Source of the DNA: Photobacterium sp. GB-56
GTDB lineage: Bacteria; Pseudomonadota; Gammaproteobacteria; Enterobacterales; Vibrionaceae
Length of the DNA: 64,000 nt
Assembly (NCBI RefSeq): GCF_003026105.1
Contig: NZ_PYNW01000011.1
Coordinates: 1-64,000 of the forward strand
Reading direction: 5' to 3'
Shown one piece after another: positions 36,037 to 44,496 of the stretch. The notes beneath the pieces are model-generated. The model searched no databases, was not told where the DNA came from, and saw only the letters and a list, made by a program, of their open reading frames with translations. The stretch's first letter is position 1. Each line of letters opens with the position of its first letter. Made by a program: the position numbers and the translations under genes.

Positions 36037-36630
36037 ATGACAACCCAGAGTAAGCCAACAACATGTTGTGACTGGGCAACGACCGATCCACTGCTACAGC
36101 ATTATCACGATACCGAATGGGGCAAAAAAACGTGTGATGATAACGCCCTTGCTGAATGCTTTATTTTAGAGAGTATGCAAAGTGGCTTGAGTTGGTTAAC
36201 CGTTCTGCGTAAACGTCCGGCTTATCGAGCAGCTTTTCTTGATTTTGATTTAGCTAAAATTGAAGCAGAATTATTGCCACAGCCACGAGAAGGATTAGTT
36301 GAGCATATTTGCCAGCAGTTCGATGTTATCAAGCATAAAGGTAAAATCGCGGCAGCATTGAATAATTTAGAGCTTTTGGTTGCAGTGCGAAAACACACCC
36401 CATTAGTCGATTTCTTTTGGCAGTTTGTTGATAACAAAGCCATTATAAATCAATGGCAAACCATTGCTGAAATACCAGCACAAACTGAGCAATCAGCAAA
36501 TATGAGTAAGGTGCTAAAAAAGCAAGGTTTTAAATTTATAGGTGCGGTGACTTGTTATTCCTTTATGCAAGCAGTAGGCATGGTGAACGATCATCTTACA
36601 ACCTGTCACGGTTATTCAAAAAATAGCTAG
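36037..36630 (+). CDS. tag: DNA-3-methyladenine glycosylase I
   Basis: The 197-residue base-excision repair enzyme removes 3-methyladenine from alkylated DNA. It keeps the Tag landmarks: the N-terminal CCDWATTDPLLQHYHDTEWG, SGLSWLTVLRKRPAYR, HKGKIAAALNN, and the C-terminal KFIGAVTCYSFMQAVGMVNDHL. Cys and His residues at the two ends (CCDW, HLTTCH) fit the Tag zinc site. ATG 36037 follows AAGGACTG. Confidence 0.95.
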   Translation: MTTQSKPTTCCDWATTDPLLQHYHDTEWGKKTCDDNALAECFILESMQSGLSWLTVLRKRPAYRAAFLDFDLAKIEAELLPQPREGLVEHICQQFDVIKHKGKIAAALNNLELLVAVRKHTPLVDFFWQFVDNKAIINQWQTIAEIPAQTEQSANMSKVLKKQGFKFIGAVTCYSFMQAVGMVNDHLTTCHGYSKNS

Positions 36631-36762
36631 TTATTGATATTGTTAAACTTTTATTTAGGCACATTTGCAAAGTTAGTTTGAGTGATAAAGCAATGCAACG
36701 CTTTAGATAAGCGTACTATGCTTAACGACATCTCTCTTATAAATAACAACAAAGGTCTCTTC

Positions 36763-38112
36763 ATGGAAAGTGGGGATAGCAATATCATCTTTCATGTCAT
36801 TTCTGTGTTTTTTAACATGTCATGGCAAATCTTTTGGCCATTAGCCTTTGGCTTAATACTCTCTTCTTTTATTCGTAACTTATTACCCGTTGATACCGTG
36901 GTGCAACACTTGGGTAAAACCGATGTGAAAAGCCTTAGCTTTACCACGCTATTAGGCATGATGTCATCATCGTGTTCTTATGCTGCGGCGTCACTGTCTC
37001 ACACCCTATTAGCCAAAAAGGCAACAGTCGCTAACGCAATGGCATTTTTAGTATCAAGCACTAATTTGATAGTGGAAATGTTTATTGTGCTGGTAGCACT
37101 CATGGGCTGGACATTTTTATGGGGTGAAGTTATTGGTGGCTTGATCTTAATTGCAACTGTTGGCTTTTTGTTTAGCCGTTTTTATCCCAAAGATGTTGAA
37201 CAAGAATTACGTCAGCACATAGCCAATGCTGCGCCGCAACAAAAAGCCAGTTGTGGCATGGATATGTCTGAAATGAAGCATGAGAGCAGTGATTGCGGTA
37301 TGGACATGTCTAACATGAAACATGAGAGCAGTGATTGCGGCATGGACATGTCTAACATGAAGCATGAGGGAAGTGATTGCGGCATGGACATGTCTAACAT
37401 GAAACATGAGAGCAGTGATTGCGGCATGGACATGTCTAACATGAAGCATGAGAGTAGTGATTGCGGCATGGATATGTCGAACATGGCTATGCCAGCAAAA
37501 AATGACACTGGCACAATGGCAAAAATCACTAAATCTGCCAGCTTCTTCCAAATGGATTTGGCAATGATAGGCAAAGAGATCTTAATTGGTGTTGTTGTAT
37601 CATCAATCTTAATTGCTTTAGTACCACAAGAAGGTTGGCGCGCCTTATTTATCAGTAATGATGCCGGATTACCTGCTTGGTTACACTCGTTGCTTGATGT
37701 CATTATCGGTGTTTTTGTTGCTATGATTGCCTATGTATGTTCAGTGGGTAACTTAATTTTAGCGGCAGCACTGTGGCATGGTGGCATTTCATTTGGTGGG
37801 GTGATTGGCTTTATTCTTTCCGACGTATTAACCATTCCAATGATGCGTGTGTACCAAAAATATTATGGTAAACGTCCAACAAAATGGATGGTGGGTTTAC
37901 TGTTTATTGCGATTATATTTACAGGTATGTGCGTTGATGCCATTTTCAACGGTTTTGGTTGGGTCACAACCGATCAAACCTTACGTACTTTAAACCAATC
38001 CGGTTTTGGTATGAACATGACCACAGTGATGAACTTGATCTTCATTCCGCTTTCTATTTGGTATTACCGTTTAGGTAAAAAAGCCAATGCAGGCATGGGA
38101 ATGAGCATGTAA
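36763..38112 (+). CDS. COG0701-type membrane permease with Met/His/Cys repeat insert
   Basis: The 449-residue inner-membrane protein has two groups of hydrophobic helices separated by a hydrophilic loop. The membrane part resembles the YraQ/UPF0718 permease family (SSCSYAAASLSHTLLAKKATVANAMAF and later MIAYVCSVGNLILAAALWHGG, an internal repeat). The loop at residues 164 to about 242 consists of five 14-residue repeats, consensus CGMDMSNMKHESSD, plus a partial sixth. These are rich in Met, His, Cys and Asp and look like metal-binding (copper/silver or similar) sequences. ATG 36763 follows AAAGG; a GTG-initiated extension of 27 residues is unlikely. The transported substrate is not known to me. 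Confidence 0.75.
   Translation: MESGDSNIIFHVISVFFNMSWQIFWPLAFGLILSSFIRNLLPVDTVVQHLGKTDVKSLSFTTLLGMMSSSCSYAAASLSHTLLAKKATVANAMAFLVSSTNLIVEMFIVLVALMGWTFLWGEVIGGLILIATVGFLFSRFYPKDVEQELRQHIANAAPQQKASCGMDMSEMKHESSDCGMDMSNMKHESSDCGMDMSNMKHEGSDCGMDMSNMKHESSDCGMDMSNMKHESSDCGMDMSNMAMPAKNDTGTMAKITKSASFFQMDLAMIGKEILIGVVVSSILIALVPQEGWRALFISNDAGLPAWLHSLLDVIIGVFVAMIAYVCSVGNLILAAALWHGGISFGGVIGFILSDVLTIPMMRVYQKYYGKRPTKWMVGLLFIAIIFTGMCVDAIFNGFGWVTTDQTLRTLNQSGFGMNMTTVMNLIFIPLSIWYYRLGKKANAGMGMSM
37252..37488 (+). repeat. 42-bp tandem repeat encoding 14-residue metal-motif units
   Basis: Near-identical 42-bp units begin at 37252, 37294, 37336, 37378 and 37420, with a truncated unit at 37462. Substitutions are few and mostly silent or Ser/Gly, Glu/Asn. 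The repeat stays in frame, and copy-number change by slippage would alter the loop length only. Confidence 0.92.
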
Positions 38113-38130
38113 TCAATCCGCGAGTTAATA

Positions 38131-38182
38131 ACAAAGCCGTGGTGCTTAGGTTGTAAAAACAACAGAGCACCACGGCTTTTAT
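38131..38182. terminator. terminator between the permease gene and rdgC
   Basis: AAAGCCGTGGTGCT and AGCACCACGGCTTT form a perfect 14-bp stem around a 19-nt loop that contains its own small hairpin (GTTG..CAAC). A T-run follows on the plus strand; it serves convergent genes. Confidence 0.85.
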
Positions 38183-38214
38183 TTCGCATATTCGATGTCG
38201 ATTAAATAAAGGGA

Positions 38215-39129
38215 TTAGCCTTTATTTTCTAAACCGCCAACCACTTCAAATAGGTTTGGTAAGAATGCTGAGAACTCGCCACCCATCAGTGATAAATCCG
38301 CATCAATACGTTGCGCCATATCTTCACGGTCGATATCTTCGTTTTGATCTTTGATTTCATCAGAGAACTTCAAACGTTTCACGGTTAAATCATCAGCAAG
38401 GACAAAGTCGACACGGTCTTGCCAGTTTAAAGCCAGTTTCGTTACCACCTTGTTTGCTTCAATGTGTGCAAGAATTTCGTCGCAGTTTAAATCCTGTTGT
38501 TTACAACGGATCACACCGCCATCTTCTTCAATCGCTTTAAACTCTGCTTCTTCACCGATAGTGAATCCATGAGGCGCTTGATTGCTACGCACCCATTCTG
38601 TCATCGTTAGGGCTAACGGTTTTTCAGGAACGACAGGTACAACAGGTAGGCTACCGATAGATTTACGTAGTAGCGCTAGCATATCTTCTGCTTTTTTAAA
38701 GCTGCCTGCATCAACCACAATATAGCCAAGCTTTGGCATGATAAGGGCAAAAGTTTGCGATTGACGACTGAAAGCGCGAGGCAGTAAATCCATCACGATT
38801 TCATCTTTAAGCGTATCTTTCTCAGTCTTTTTCAGCTTACGACCAAGATCTTTTTCCTGTATCTCAATTTTGTTATTCAGTGATTCTTTGATCACAGAAG
38901 CTGGCAGCATTTTTTCTTCTTTACGCGCACAAATTAAAATATTGTCGCCAGAAACATGGGTGAACATATCACCATGTTTGCCTAATGCGTGTGCCCAGCC
39001 AAATTTTTGGATATCTTGGCTGCCACAAGGCGTGAAGCGGAACTCTTCCAGCTGTTTTTCCAGTTGGTCTGCATTTAAATCAATTTCACGCGTAAAGCGG
39101 TAGGTTAGTAAATTCTTAAACCACATCAT
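38215..39129 (-). CDS. rdgC: recombination-associated protein RdgC
   Basis: The 304-residue DNA-binding protein forms a ring dimer around duplex DNA and inhibits RecA. It matches E. coli RdgC in length and at the N-terminus ([29 protein letters not shown]). I start it at ATG 39129 (MMWFKN); the frame extends 13 codons further without family similarity. The next codon is also ATG. Confidence 0.94.
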   Translation of the reverse strand: MMWFKNLLTYRFTREIDLNADQLEKQLEEFRFTPCGSQDIQKFGWAHALGKHGDMFTHVSGDNILICARKEEKMLPASVIKESLNNKIEIQEKDLGRKLKKTEKDTLKDEIVMDLLPRAFSRQSQTFALIMPKLGYIVVDAGSFKKAEDMLALLRKSIGSLPVVPVVPEKPLALTMTEWVRSNQAPHGFTIGEEAEFKAIEEDGGVIRCKQQDLNCDEILAHIEANKVVTKLALNWQDRVDFVLADDLTVKRLKFSDEIKDQNEDIDREDMAQRIDADLSLMGGEFSAFLPNLFEVVGGLENKG

Positions 39130-39283
39130 GGCAGTCACACTTCCTAGGGTTAAACAGTTGGGTCGCACATATTAACCTAACCACTAAAAATTACTAAGAG
39201 GCGTTTGTGATTGAAGCTTAAGATTGTGTAATAACTTACTGAACTGTGAGTGAAATTAAATTTATGCTCTCACAATAAAGCCG

Positions 39284-40510
39284 TTATATTTTAGGTTTGA
39301 AAATCGCTTTCATACGTTTAGCAACCATTAACCGAGAAACCGTAAACATGTTACTGATGGTTCTTTGGTGTAAACGGAAAATCGTATCGTAGATGCGGCG
39401 AATAAGTAGCCCATGTAACACAAACTGGCTTTCCATTTTAGAGCCGGGAGCAAAAGAGCCAACCGCAAAGTAATGCCCAACCGCAACCACCATTCCGCCA
39501 TCTTTAAAGATAAAGTCAGTGAGTGGTTTCCCATGTAAAAAACCACCCAAACTTTTGGCTAAATGTTCTGCTGCTCGATTCGCCGCCTGTGCTTTTGGTG
39601 GAACAAAACTGCCATCGGGTTGCGGAATAGCCGCGCAATCACCGAGCGCGAAAATACAGTCATCAACCGTTGTGGTTAAATCCATATTGACTTCAATTTG
39701 ATTGATACGGTTATAAGCCAATCCGCCAATACCATTTAGCCAATCAGGGGCCTTAATCCCAGCCGCCCAAAATTGAACATCAGCATCAAGCGTACGATCA
39801 TCGCTTGTGATCATACTTTTCTCAGTCACTTCGCTAATGCGAGTTTGAAGTAAAACATTAATGTTATTTTTCTCAAGCTCTTGTTGCACCTTACGCGACA
39901 TTTTTTCAGGACTATTTGGTAATACGCGATCTGCCGCTTCTATTAAATTAATCGTTAACGGTGTGCCGTTATAACGTTGTAGCTTTCTACTCACACGTTC
40001 AAGCTCTGCTGCCAGTTCAACCCCTGTTGCACCAGCGCCGACAATATTAACTGTACGGGGCTCTCCTGCACGTAAAATGTAGCTCATTCGGTGCCATGCT
40101 TGGCGTGCTTGGTTGGCTGAGTCTAAAAAGATGCAATGGTCTTTAGCGCCAGGGGTATTAAAGTCATTGCTTACCGCGCCAATAGCGATAATTAAATAAT
40201 CGTAATCCAGCTCATAGTTAATGTTATCGGCAGCACTACAGACAGAAATCGTTTTTTCTTCGCGATGGATATCTGTCATTGAGGCTTGATAATGCTGATA
40301 GCCATGTCGCGCGCCATGAGTGAAATAACAAACCGTATCAAGATCGCTATCAAATGTCCCCGCTGCGATTTCATGCAAACGCGGTTTCCAGAAGTGATGG
40401 GTTTCTGGTTCAACTAAGATGACATCATCTTCTTTTCTTATTGTTTTCTTTAATAGGGTTGATAGTTCAATGCCAGCAGCACCCCCACCGACAATAATAA
40501 TTCGTGACAT
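39284..40510 (-). CDS. type II NADH dehydrogenase-like FAD oxidoreductase
   Basis: The 408-residue flavoprotein has two Rossmann motifs: GGGAAGIE near residue 8 for FAD and NIVGAGATGVELAAEL near residue 165 for NAD(P)H. Further family segments are AIGAVSNDF, FALGDCAAIPQ and PPKAQAANRAAEHLA. The C-terminal region is basic and amphipathic, suitable for peripheral membrane binding. It would oxidise NADH and reduce quinone without proton pumping. It resembles the Ndh family but could be a paralogue, so no symbol is given. Confidence 0.87.
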   Translation of the reverse strand: MSRIIIVGGGAAGIELSTLLKKTIRKEDDVILVEPETHHFWKPRLHEIAAGTFDSDLDTVCYFTHGARHGYQHYQASMTDIHREEKTISVCSAADNINYELDYDYLIIAIGAVSNDFNTPGAKDHCIFLDSANQARQAWHRMSYILRAGEPRTVNIVGAGATGVELAAELERVSRKLQRYNGTPLTINLIEAADRVLPNSPEKMSRKVQQELEKNNINVLLQTRISEVTEKSMITSDDRTLDADVQFWAAGIKAPDWLNGIGGLAYNRINQIEVNMDLTTTVDDCIFALGDCAAIPQPDGSFVPPKAQAANRAAEHLAKSLGGFLHGKPLTDFIFKDGGMVVAVGHYFAVGSFAPGSKMESQFVLHGLLIRRIYDTIFRLHQRTISNMFTVSRLMVAKRMKAIFKPKI

Positions 40511-40751
40511 AGTCAGTCCTCATATAATGATTATGAGTTCGTTCATAATGGGATAATTATCACTGTCGCCGCATCGACAAAATAAAAAAGACCGTTAAGA
40601 TCGAGAGTTAGAAAGGCGAAATGATAGGGTTAAAAATTACTATAGAGTCTAGATGGGATTTTCTGATTGTGTGGACATTTGTTATTAAAGAATTCTGCCA
40701 TTATCGGATGCGTTAATGAAATAAAGTAAGGAGGGGGGGATTTACAAACAG

Positions 40752-40784
40752 AAAAAAGCCTTGAGCAAAACTTAAGGCTTTAGA
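40752..40784 (-). terminator. terminator of the cupin gene
   Basis: AAAGCCTT and AAGGCTTT form a stem with an 11-nt loop. On the minus strand it is followed by TTTTT, 20-50 bp after the cupin stop. Confidence 0.8.
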
Positions 40785-40804
40785 GGATTCATTTGGCAAT
40801 GAAA

Positions 40805-41197
40805 TTATTTAGCAGGCGCGAAATCTTCTGCAGCTTGGCGATGCGCGGTGTAGATAGCTTCACCGTCACTTTCGGCATCGAAGATAACAGTAACATCAGG
40901 TGAGAACAGGATAACGTCGCCCACTTCAGCAACGTATTTATTGCCGTCTGTATCACGCATGACGATCTTACCTTTAGTAACCACTTTGTACTCTACTGAA
41001 TCGTAAAAGTATTCAAACTCTACGCCTGGAGACATAGTGAAATGACCAATCGTCAATGGCGCGCTGTTATTGGTAACAGCAACTTCAGCCATATCACTTT
41101 TTAAGCCTTCAACTTCTAACAGTTTGCTTAAATCATTTAGCTTAAAAGTACCTGATTTAATCAGAGTGATGCCTGGCTTTTCGGTTAATGTTGTCAT
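40805..41197 (-). CDS. small cupin-domain protein (EutQ-like)
   Basis: The 130-residue protein is a single beta-barrel cupin. Motif 1 is seen around PGVEFEYFYDSVEYKVVTKG and motif 2 around GDVILFSPDVTVIFDA. The usual metal-binding histidines of motif 1 are largely replaced by Glu/Tyr, as in EutQ-like and related cupins. No ethanolamine genes are nearby. A ligand or enzyme activity cannot be assigned. It is a monocistronic unit with its own terminator. Confidence 0.75.
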   Translation of the reverse strand: MTTLTEKPGITLIKSGTFKLNDLSKLLEVEGLKSDMAEVAVTNNSAPLTIGHFTMSPGVEFEYFYDSVEYKVVTKGKIVMRDTDGNKYVAEVGDVILFSPDVTVIFDAESDGEAIYTAHRQAAEDFAPAK

Positions 41198-41369
41198 TGG
41201 ATTGACCTTATTTTTTATAATAAGGCTGAAATAGCGGATTCAGCCTTTTGTAGGGCGTAACAAAAAGTACAATAATTACCTTTTAAGTTAGTAATTAATG
41301 GAAAATAGAAAGAACAATAGTTAAACAGTAATAATAAAAGAAAGAGTAGTGTTCTTTTATGGGTAATAC

Positions 41370-41612
41370 TTACTTATCTGCTGCTGAAAGTAGTTTTTCA
41401 GAAAAGTTTAATGCAGCTTTGTGCTGTGAAAATACTAAGCCAGAGTGAGAGCGTTCAGCAGTGCCTTGTTTTTGGTAGTGACCAATATTAACTGCATTAG
41501 TTTTTGATTGCTTAACGTTAATGTTGCCAGTGAAGTTACCGTCTTTTGCTGCAGCAGTAAAAGATGTTGCGATAATAGCGGCTGCGATTGTTGCTTTAAT
41601 AACTGTTTTCAT
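41370..41612 (-). CDS. small secreted protein of unknown function
   Basis: The 80-residue product has a clear Sec signal peptide (MKTVIKATIAAAIIATSFTAAA, cleaved near Ala22). The mature chain is about 58 residues, hydrophilic, with no cysteine (GNFTGNINVKQSKTN and SHSGLVFSQHKAALNF). I do not recognise the family. A start ATG with AAAAGG upstream and good coding character support a real gene. A 9-bp inverted repeat lies about 105 bp upstream. Confidence 0.7.
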   Translation of the reverse strand: MKTVIKATIAAAIIATSFTAAAKDGNFTGNINVKQSKTNAVNIGHYQKQGTAERSHSGLVFSQHKAALNFSEKLLSAADK

Positions 41613-42092
41613 GAGTAATAAAACCTTTTGTTTTGAATTTTTGTGAACGTCTTGTGCGTTTCGATGTGGCTATATTAATTCTTTCAAAAAACAAAACAAT
41701 TACACAATTTGGTAATTAATTATTACTCATGTGTAATAATTTGTATTGGTGGTATGAATTAGGCTCGGAATGGGGTATAGGTGGTTGAATTTATGGGAAA
41801 TGAAGCGAGATTCAATTTTTGAGTGATGCAAAACAGAGCTGATATAAAAGAGGAATTATGCTGGTGGTTCACATTCTTTACTTAATAGTAACGTGGGAAA
41901 TTAGGTGTAAATAGGTCACTTTTGTGAGTAAGAGGATGGTTTGAACTTATTTTCTATGTGAACACGGATTATGTTGTTTTCTCTATTTTAAAATGTCTCC
42001 TTTCAAGGTAGTACATTTCCTTTCTAATTGGATGCGTTATTTTACGTTCTCTATTAGTATGTTATTCCTTATCTTTATTACTTGGATTTTAT
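41613..42092. other. non-coding interval of 480 bp
   Basis: No open frame of convincing length is seen on either strand. It contains a perfect 9-bp inverted repeat AATTATTAC/GTAATAATT with a 6-bp spacer (41718-41741), probably an operator for the secreted-protein gene. The rest is A/T-rich and shows no tRNA-like or terminator-like structure. It probably holds the promoters of the two divergent genes. Confidence 0.6.
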
Positions 42093-43031
42093 ATGGAACG
42101 CGGAATTGTATTATCTCCTCAGTTTTCTTTTTTACCTACAGGTGAGGTTTTTTTTAAATCCGTTGTTGATGATATGGAGCTTCGTAAGTATCTGTTATAT
42201 TGGGATAAAATCAACGTTCCTAAATCATCTTTTTTAGATTTCGATTGTCATCAATTTCGTTTTTTACAAAAAGCAGGAGTTCTTGAACGTACACCTTATG
42301 GGCAAGAATATAATATGTATGCTTTTGGTATGAATAATAGTCACACCCTTATGATGAGGAATATAGGTCTTGGTCAAGGAGTCGGTTTGGCTCGAATTGA
42401 TGACTGTACAAATATTCATCTTGATAGATATGCGGGTGATGAAATCTTAAGAGCTCATGAAGATGTATATATGCTTCTTGAATCTAAAAATAAAGGTTGC
42501 TGGTCTAAAGGGCAAGTAGCCTCAGAATTAATGTCTTTTGATGCTGAAGATAAACAGTCCCTTGAATTTAATCTTTATAATTTATTACCAGTACCTTCTG
42601 TTGATACTCCTTTGGGGGATATTCTTGAATTTAAAACTCGACGATATGATGAACTATTAGCTTTCCGAATTTATCTTGATGAACTTTATCAATCAATCAT
42701 AAGCTCGGCTGATATTCCGAGGGCTTATAATACTGAGATGACAAAACTTGAACTGTCATTAAGAGATTTAAATAGAACAATGAAAGAGTCAAAAATTCAG
42801 ATTGTTATTGATTCACTGAGATCTGTAATGGGAGGTATGGGGGAGATTTTAGGTTTAAGTTTAAGTGCTATCGGAACAGCATCTATATTTGGGGTTACGC
42901 CATTTATTGCCGGACTATCAGGAGCTGGAATAGGCATTGCTACGAAGGTTATACCGCAATCAAAAAACTCTATACCTAAGGAGCTCACTTATATTAAAAG
43001 TATTAAAAAAGATCTCAGTGCGCATAAATAG
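42093..43031 (+). CDS. unidentified 312-residue protein with C-terminal hydrophobic segment
   Basis: I do not firmly recognise this protein. The N-terminal 240 residues are soluble and begin ERGIVLSPQFSF, somewhat like DUF6236-type proteins (uncertain recall). A helical stretch (about 190-250) precedes a glycine-rich hydrophobic segment (about 250-287, GLSLSAIGTASIFGVTPFIAG) that could be a membrane hairpin. The tail is lysine-rich. The gene is more A/T-rich than its neighbours and stands alone between a non-coding gap and sbcD, which suggests acquisition by transfer. No catalytic motif is visible. The ribosome-binding site before ATG 42093 is weak. Confidence 0.7.
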   Translation: MERGIVLSPQFSFLPTGEVFFKSVVDDMELRKYLLYWDKINVPKSSFLDFDCHQFRFLQKAGVLERTPYGQEYNMYAFGMNNSHTLMMRNIGLGQGVGLARIDDCTNIHLDRYAGDEILRAHEDVYMLLESKNKGCWSKGQVASELMSFDAEDKQSLEFNLYNLLPVPSVDTPLGDILEFKTRRYDELLAFRIYLDELYQSIISSADIPRAYNTEMTKLELSLRDLNRTMKESKIQIVIDSLRSVMGGMGEILGLSLSAIGTASIFGVTPFIAGLSGAGIGIATKVIPQSKNSIPKELTYIKSIKKDLSAHK

Positions 43032-43249
43032 AATTGTTAAATACACATTCAAAAGATCGTTGTACAGCGGTCTTTTTTCATTTTAACTTACCTAAAACTA
43101 CACCTAGTTTCCCCAAACTAAACCCCTGACTTATTTATCAAAAATAAAATTCCGTGATAGCTGTGTAAGGCAGTGAAATAGCAGATGTGGTTTGGCAGAT
43201 CTCACGGTACAATCAGCAGATTATTTCTGGCTAGGTTGCGCATTATATT

Positions 43250-44482
43250 ATGAAAATTATCCATACCTCTGACTGGCACTTAGGGCATCAACTCCACGGT
43301 TATAACCGCGACTATGAACATCAAGCGTTCTTAGATTGGTTAGCCGATGAACTTGAAGCTCAGCAAGCGGATGCCTTATTAGTTGCTGGTGATATTTTCG
43401 ATACTGCCAATCCGCCAGCCAGCGCATGGCGCATGTTGTATCGCTTTTTGGCAAAAGTGTCGAAAACCCTACCGAATTTAGATGTAGTGATGATTGGCGG
43501 TAACCATGATTCACCAAGCAAGCTTGATGCGCCTCATGAACTATTAAAAGCCTTTGATTTGCATATGGTTGGCGGTATCCATCGCTTAGAAGATGGCACC
43601 TTAGATGTTAAGCGTATGCTGGTGCCTATCACTAATAAAGATAAACAAACTGCCGCGTATGTATTAGCTGTGCCGTTTTTGCGCAGCGCAGATTTACGTA
43701 CCGATAACCTTGATGAAAACGAAGACCGCTTAATTAAAGGGGTAGAAGTGCTATATAGCGATATGACCCAAGCCGCCCGTGAATTGCTTGCGCCAGAACA
43801 AGCGATGATCGGCATGGGACACGCGTATATGGCATCAGGGCAATTATCTGAAATGTCAGAACGTCGTGTACTTGGCGGTAATCAACATGCGCTACCAGCC
43901 TCAATTTTTGCTGATGACATGGGTTATGTCGCGCTTGGACATTTGCATTTAGCCCAAAAAGTGGCGAAGAAAGAGCATGTGCGTTATAGCGGATCGCCGA
44001 TTCCACTATCGATGTCAGAGCGTAATTATAACCACCAAATTTTAGCAGTAGAGTTTGATGGTAGTGACGTTAAAGCGATTGAAGAGATCAGTATTCCTCG
44101 CTGTGTCTATATGCTTAAAGTGCCAACAAAACCCGCGCCGTTAGATGAAGTGTTAGCCGCATTAAAAGCCTTACCTGACGATGAATTGCCACGTGAGCAA
44201 CAACCCTTTTTAGAAGTGCATGTGTTGCTTGATAAACCACAAGCCCTCTTGCGTGAAAAAGTGCTGCAAGCATTAGAAGGCAAATCTGTTCGCCTTGCCA
44301 AAATTACGCCTCATTACAGCCAACGCGAGCAACAAGATAGCTTGCAACACCGTCGATTATCAGAGGTGTCGCCACAACAAGTGTTCGCATTAAGTTGGAA
44401 TAAGAAATTCGATGGTGAGCCAACCGAAGCAATGGCTGAAGCGTTTGAAACCCTATTAACCCAAGTTGAAGAACAAGAATAA
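43250..44482 (+). CDS. sbcD: exonuclease subunit SbcD (Mre11-like nuclease)
   Basis: The 410-residue calcineurin-like phosphoesterase partners with SbcC to cleave hairpins and DNA ends. Metal-binding motifs appear in order: HTSDWHLGHQ (residues 4-13), VAGDIFD, MIGGNHDSP, GMGHAYM and ALGHLHLAQ. The length matches E. coli SbcD (400). sbcC starts 14 bp after the stop, with GAGAG between. Confidence 0.95.
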   Translation: MKIIHTSDWHLGHQLHGYNRDYEHQAFLDWLADELEAQQADALLVAGDIFDTANPPASAWRMLYRFLAKVSKTLPNLDVVMIGGNHDSPSKLDAPHELLKAFDLHMVGGIHRLEDGTLDVKRMLVPITNKDKQTAAYVLAVPFLRSADLRTDNLDENEDRLIKGVEVLYSDMTQAARELLAPEQAMIGMGHAYMASGQLSEMSERRVLGGNQHALPASIFADDMGYVALGHLHLAQKVAKKEHVRYSGSPIPLSMSERNYNHQILAVEFDGSDVKAIEEISIPRCVYMLKVPTKPAPLDEVLAALKALPDDELPREQQPFLEVHVLLDKPQALLREKVLQALEGKSVRLAKITPHYSQREQQDSLQHRRLSEVSPQQVFALSWNKKFDGEPTEAMAEAFETLLTQVEEQE

Positions 44483-44496
44483 GAGAGATAATAACA

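Noticed and set aside
37207..37703. Two repetitive open frames on the minus strand
   Set aside because: They are antisense shadows of the 42-bp in-frame repeat of the permease gene.
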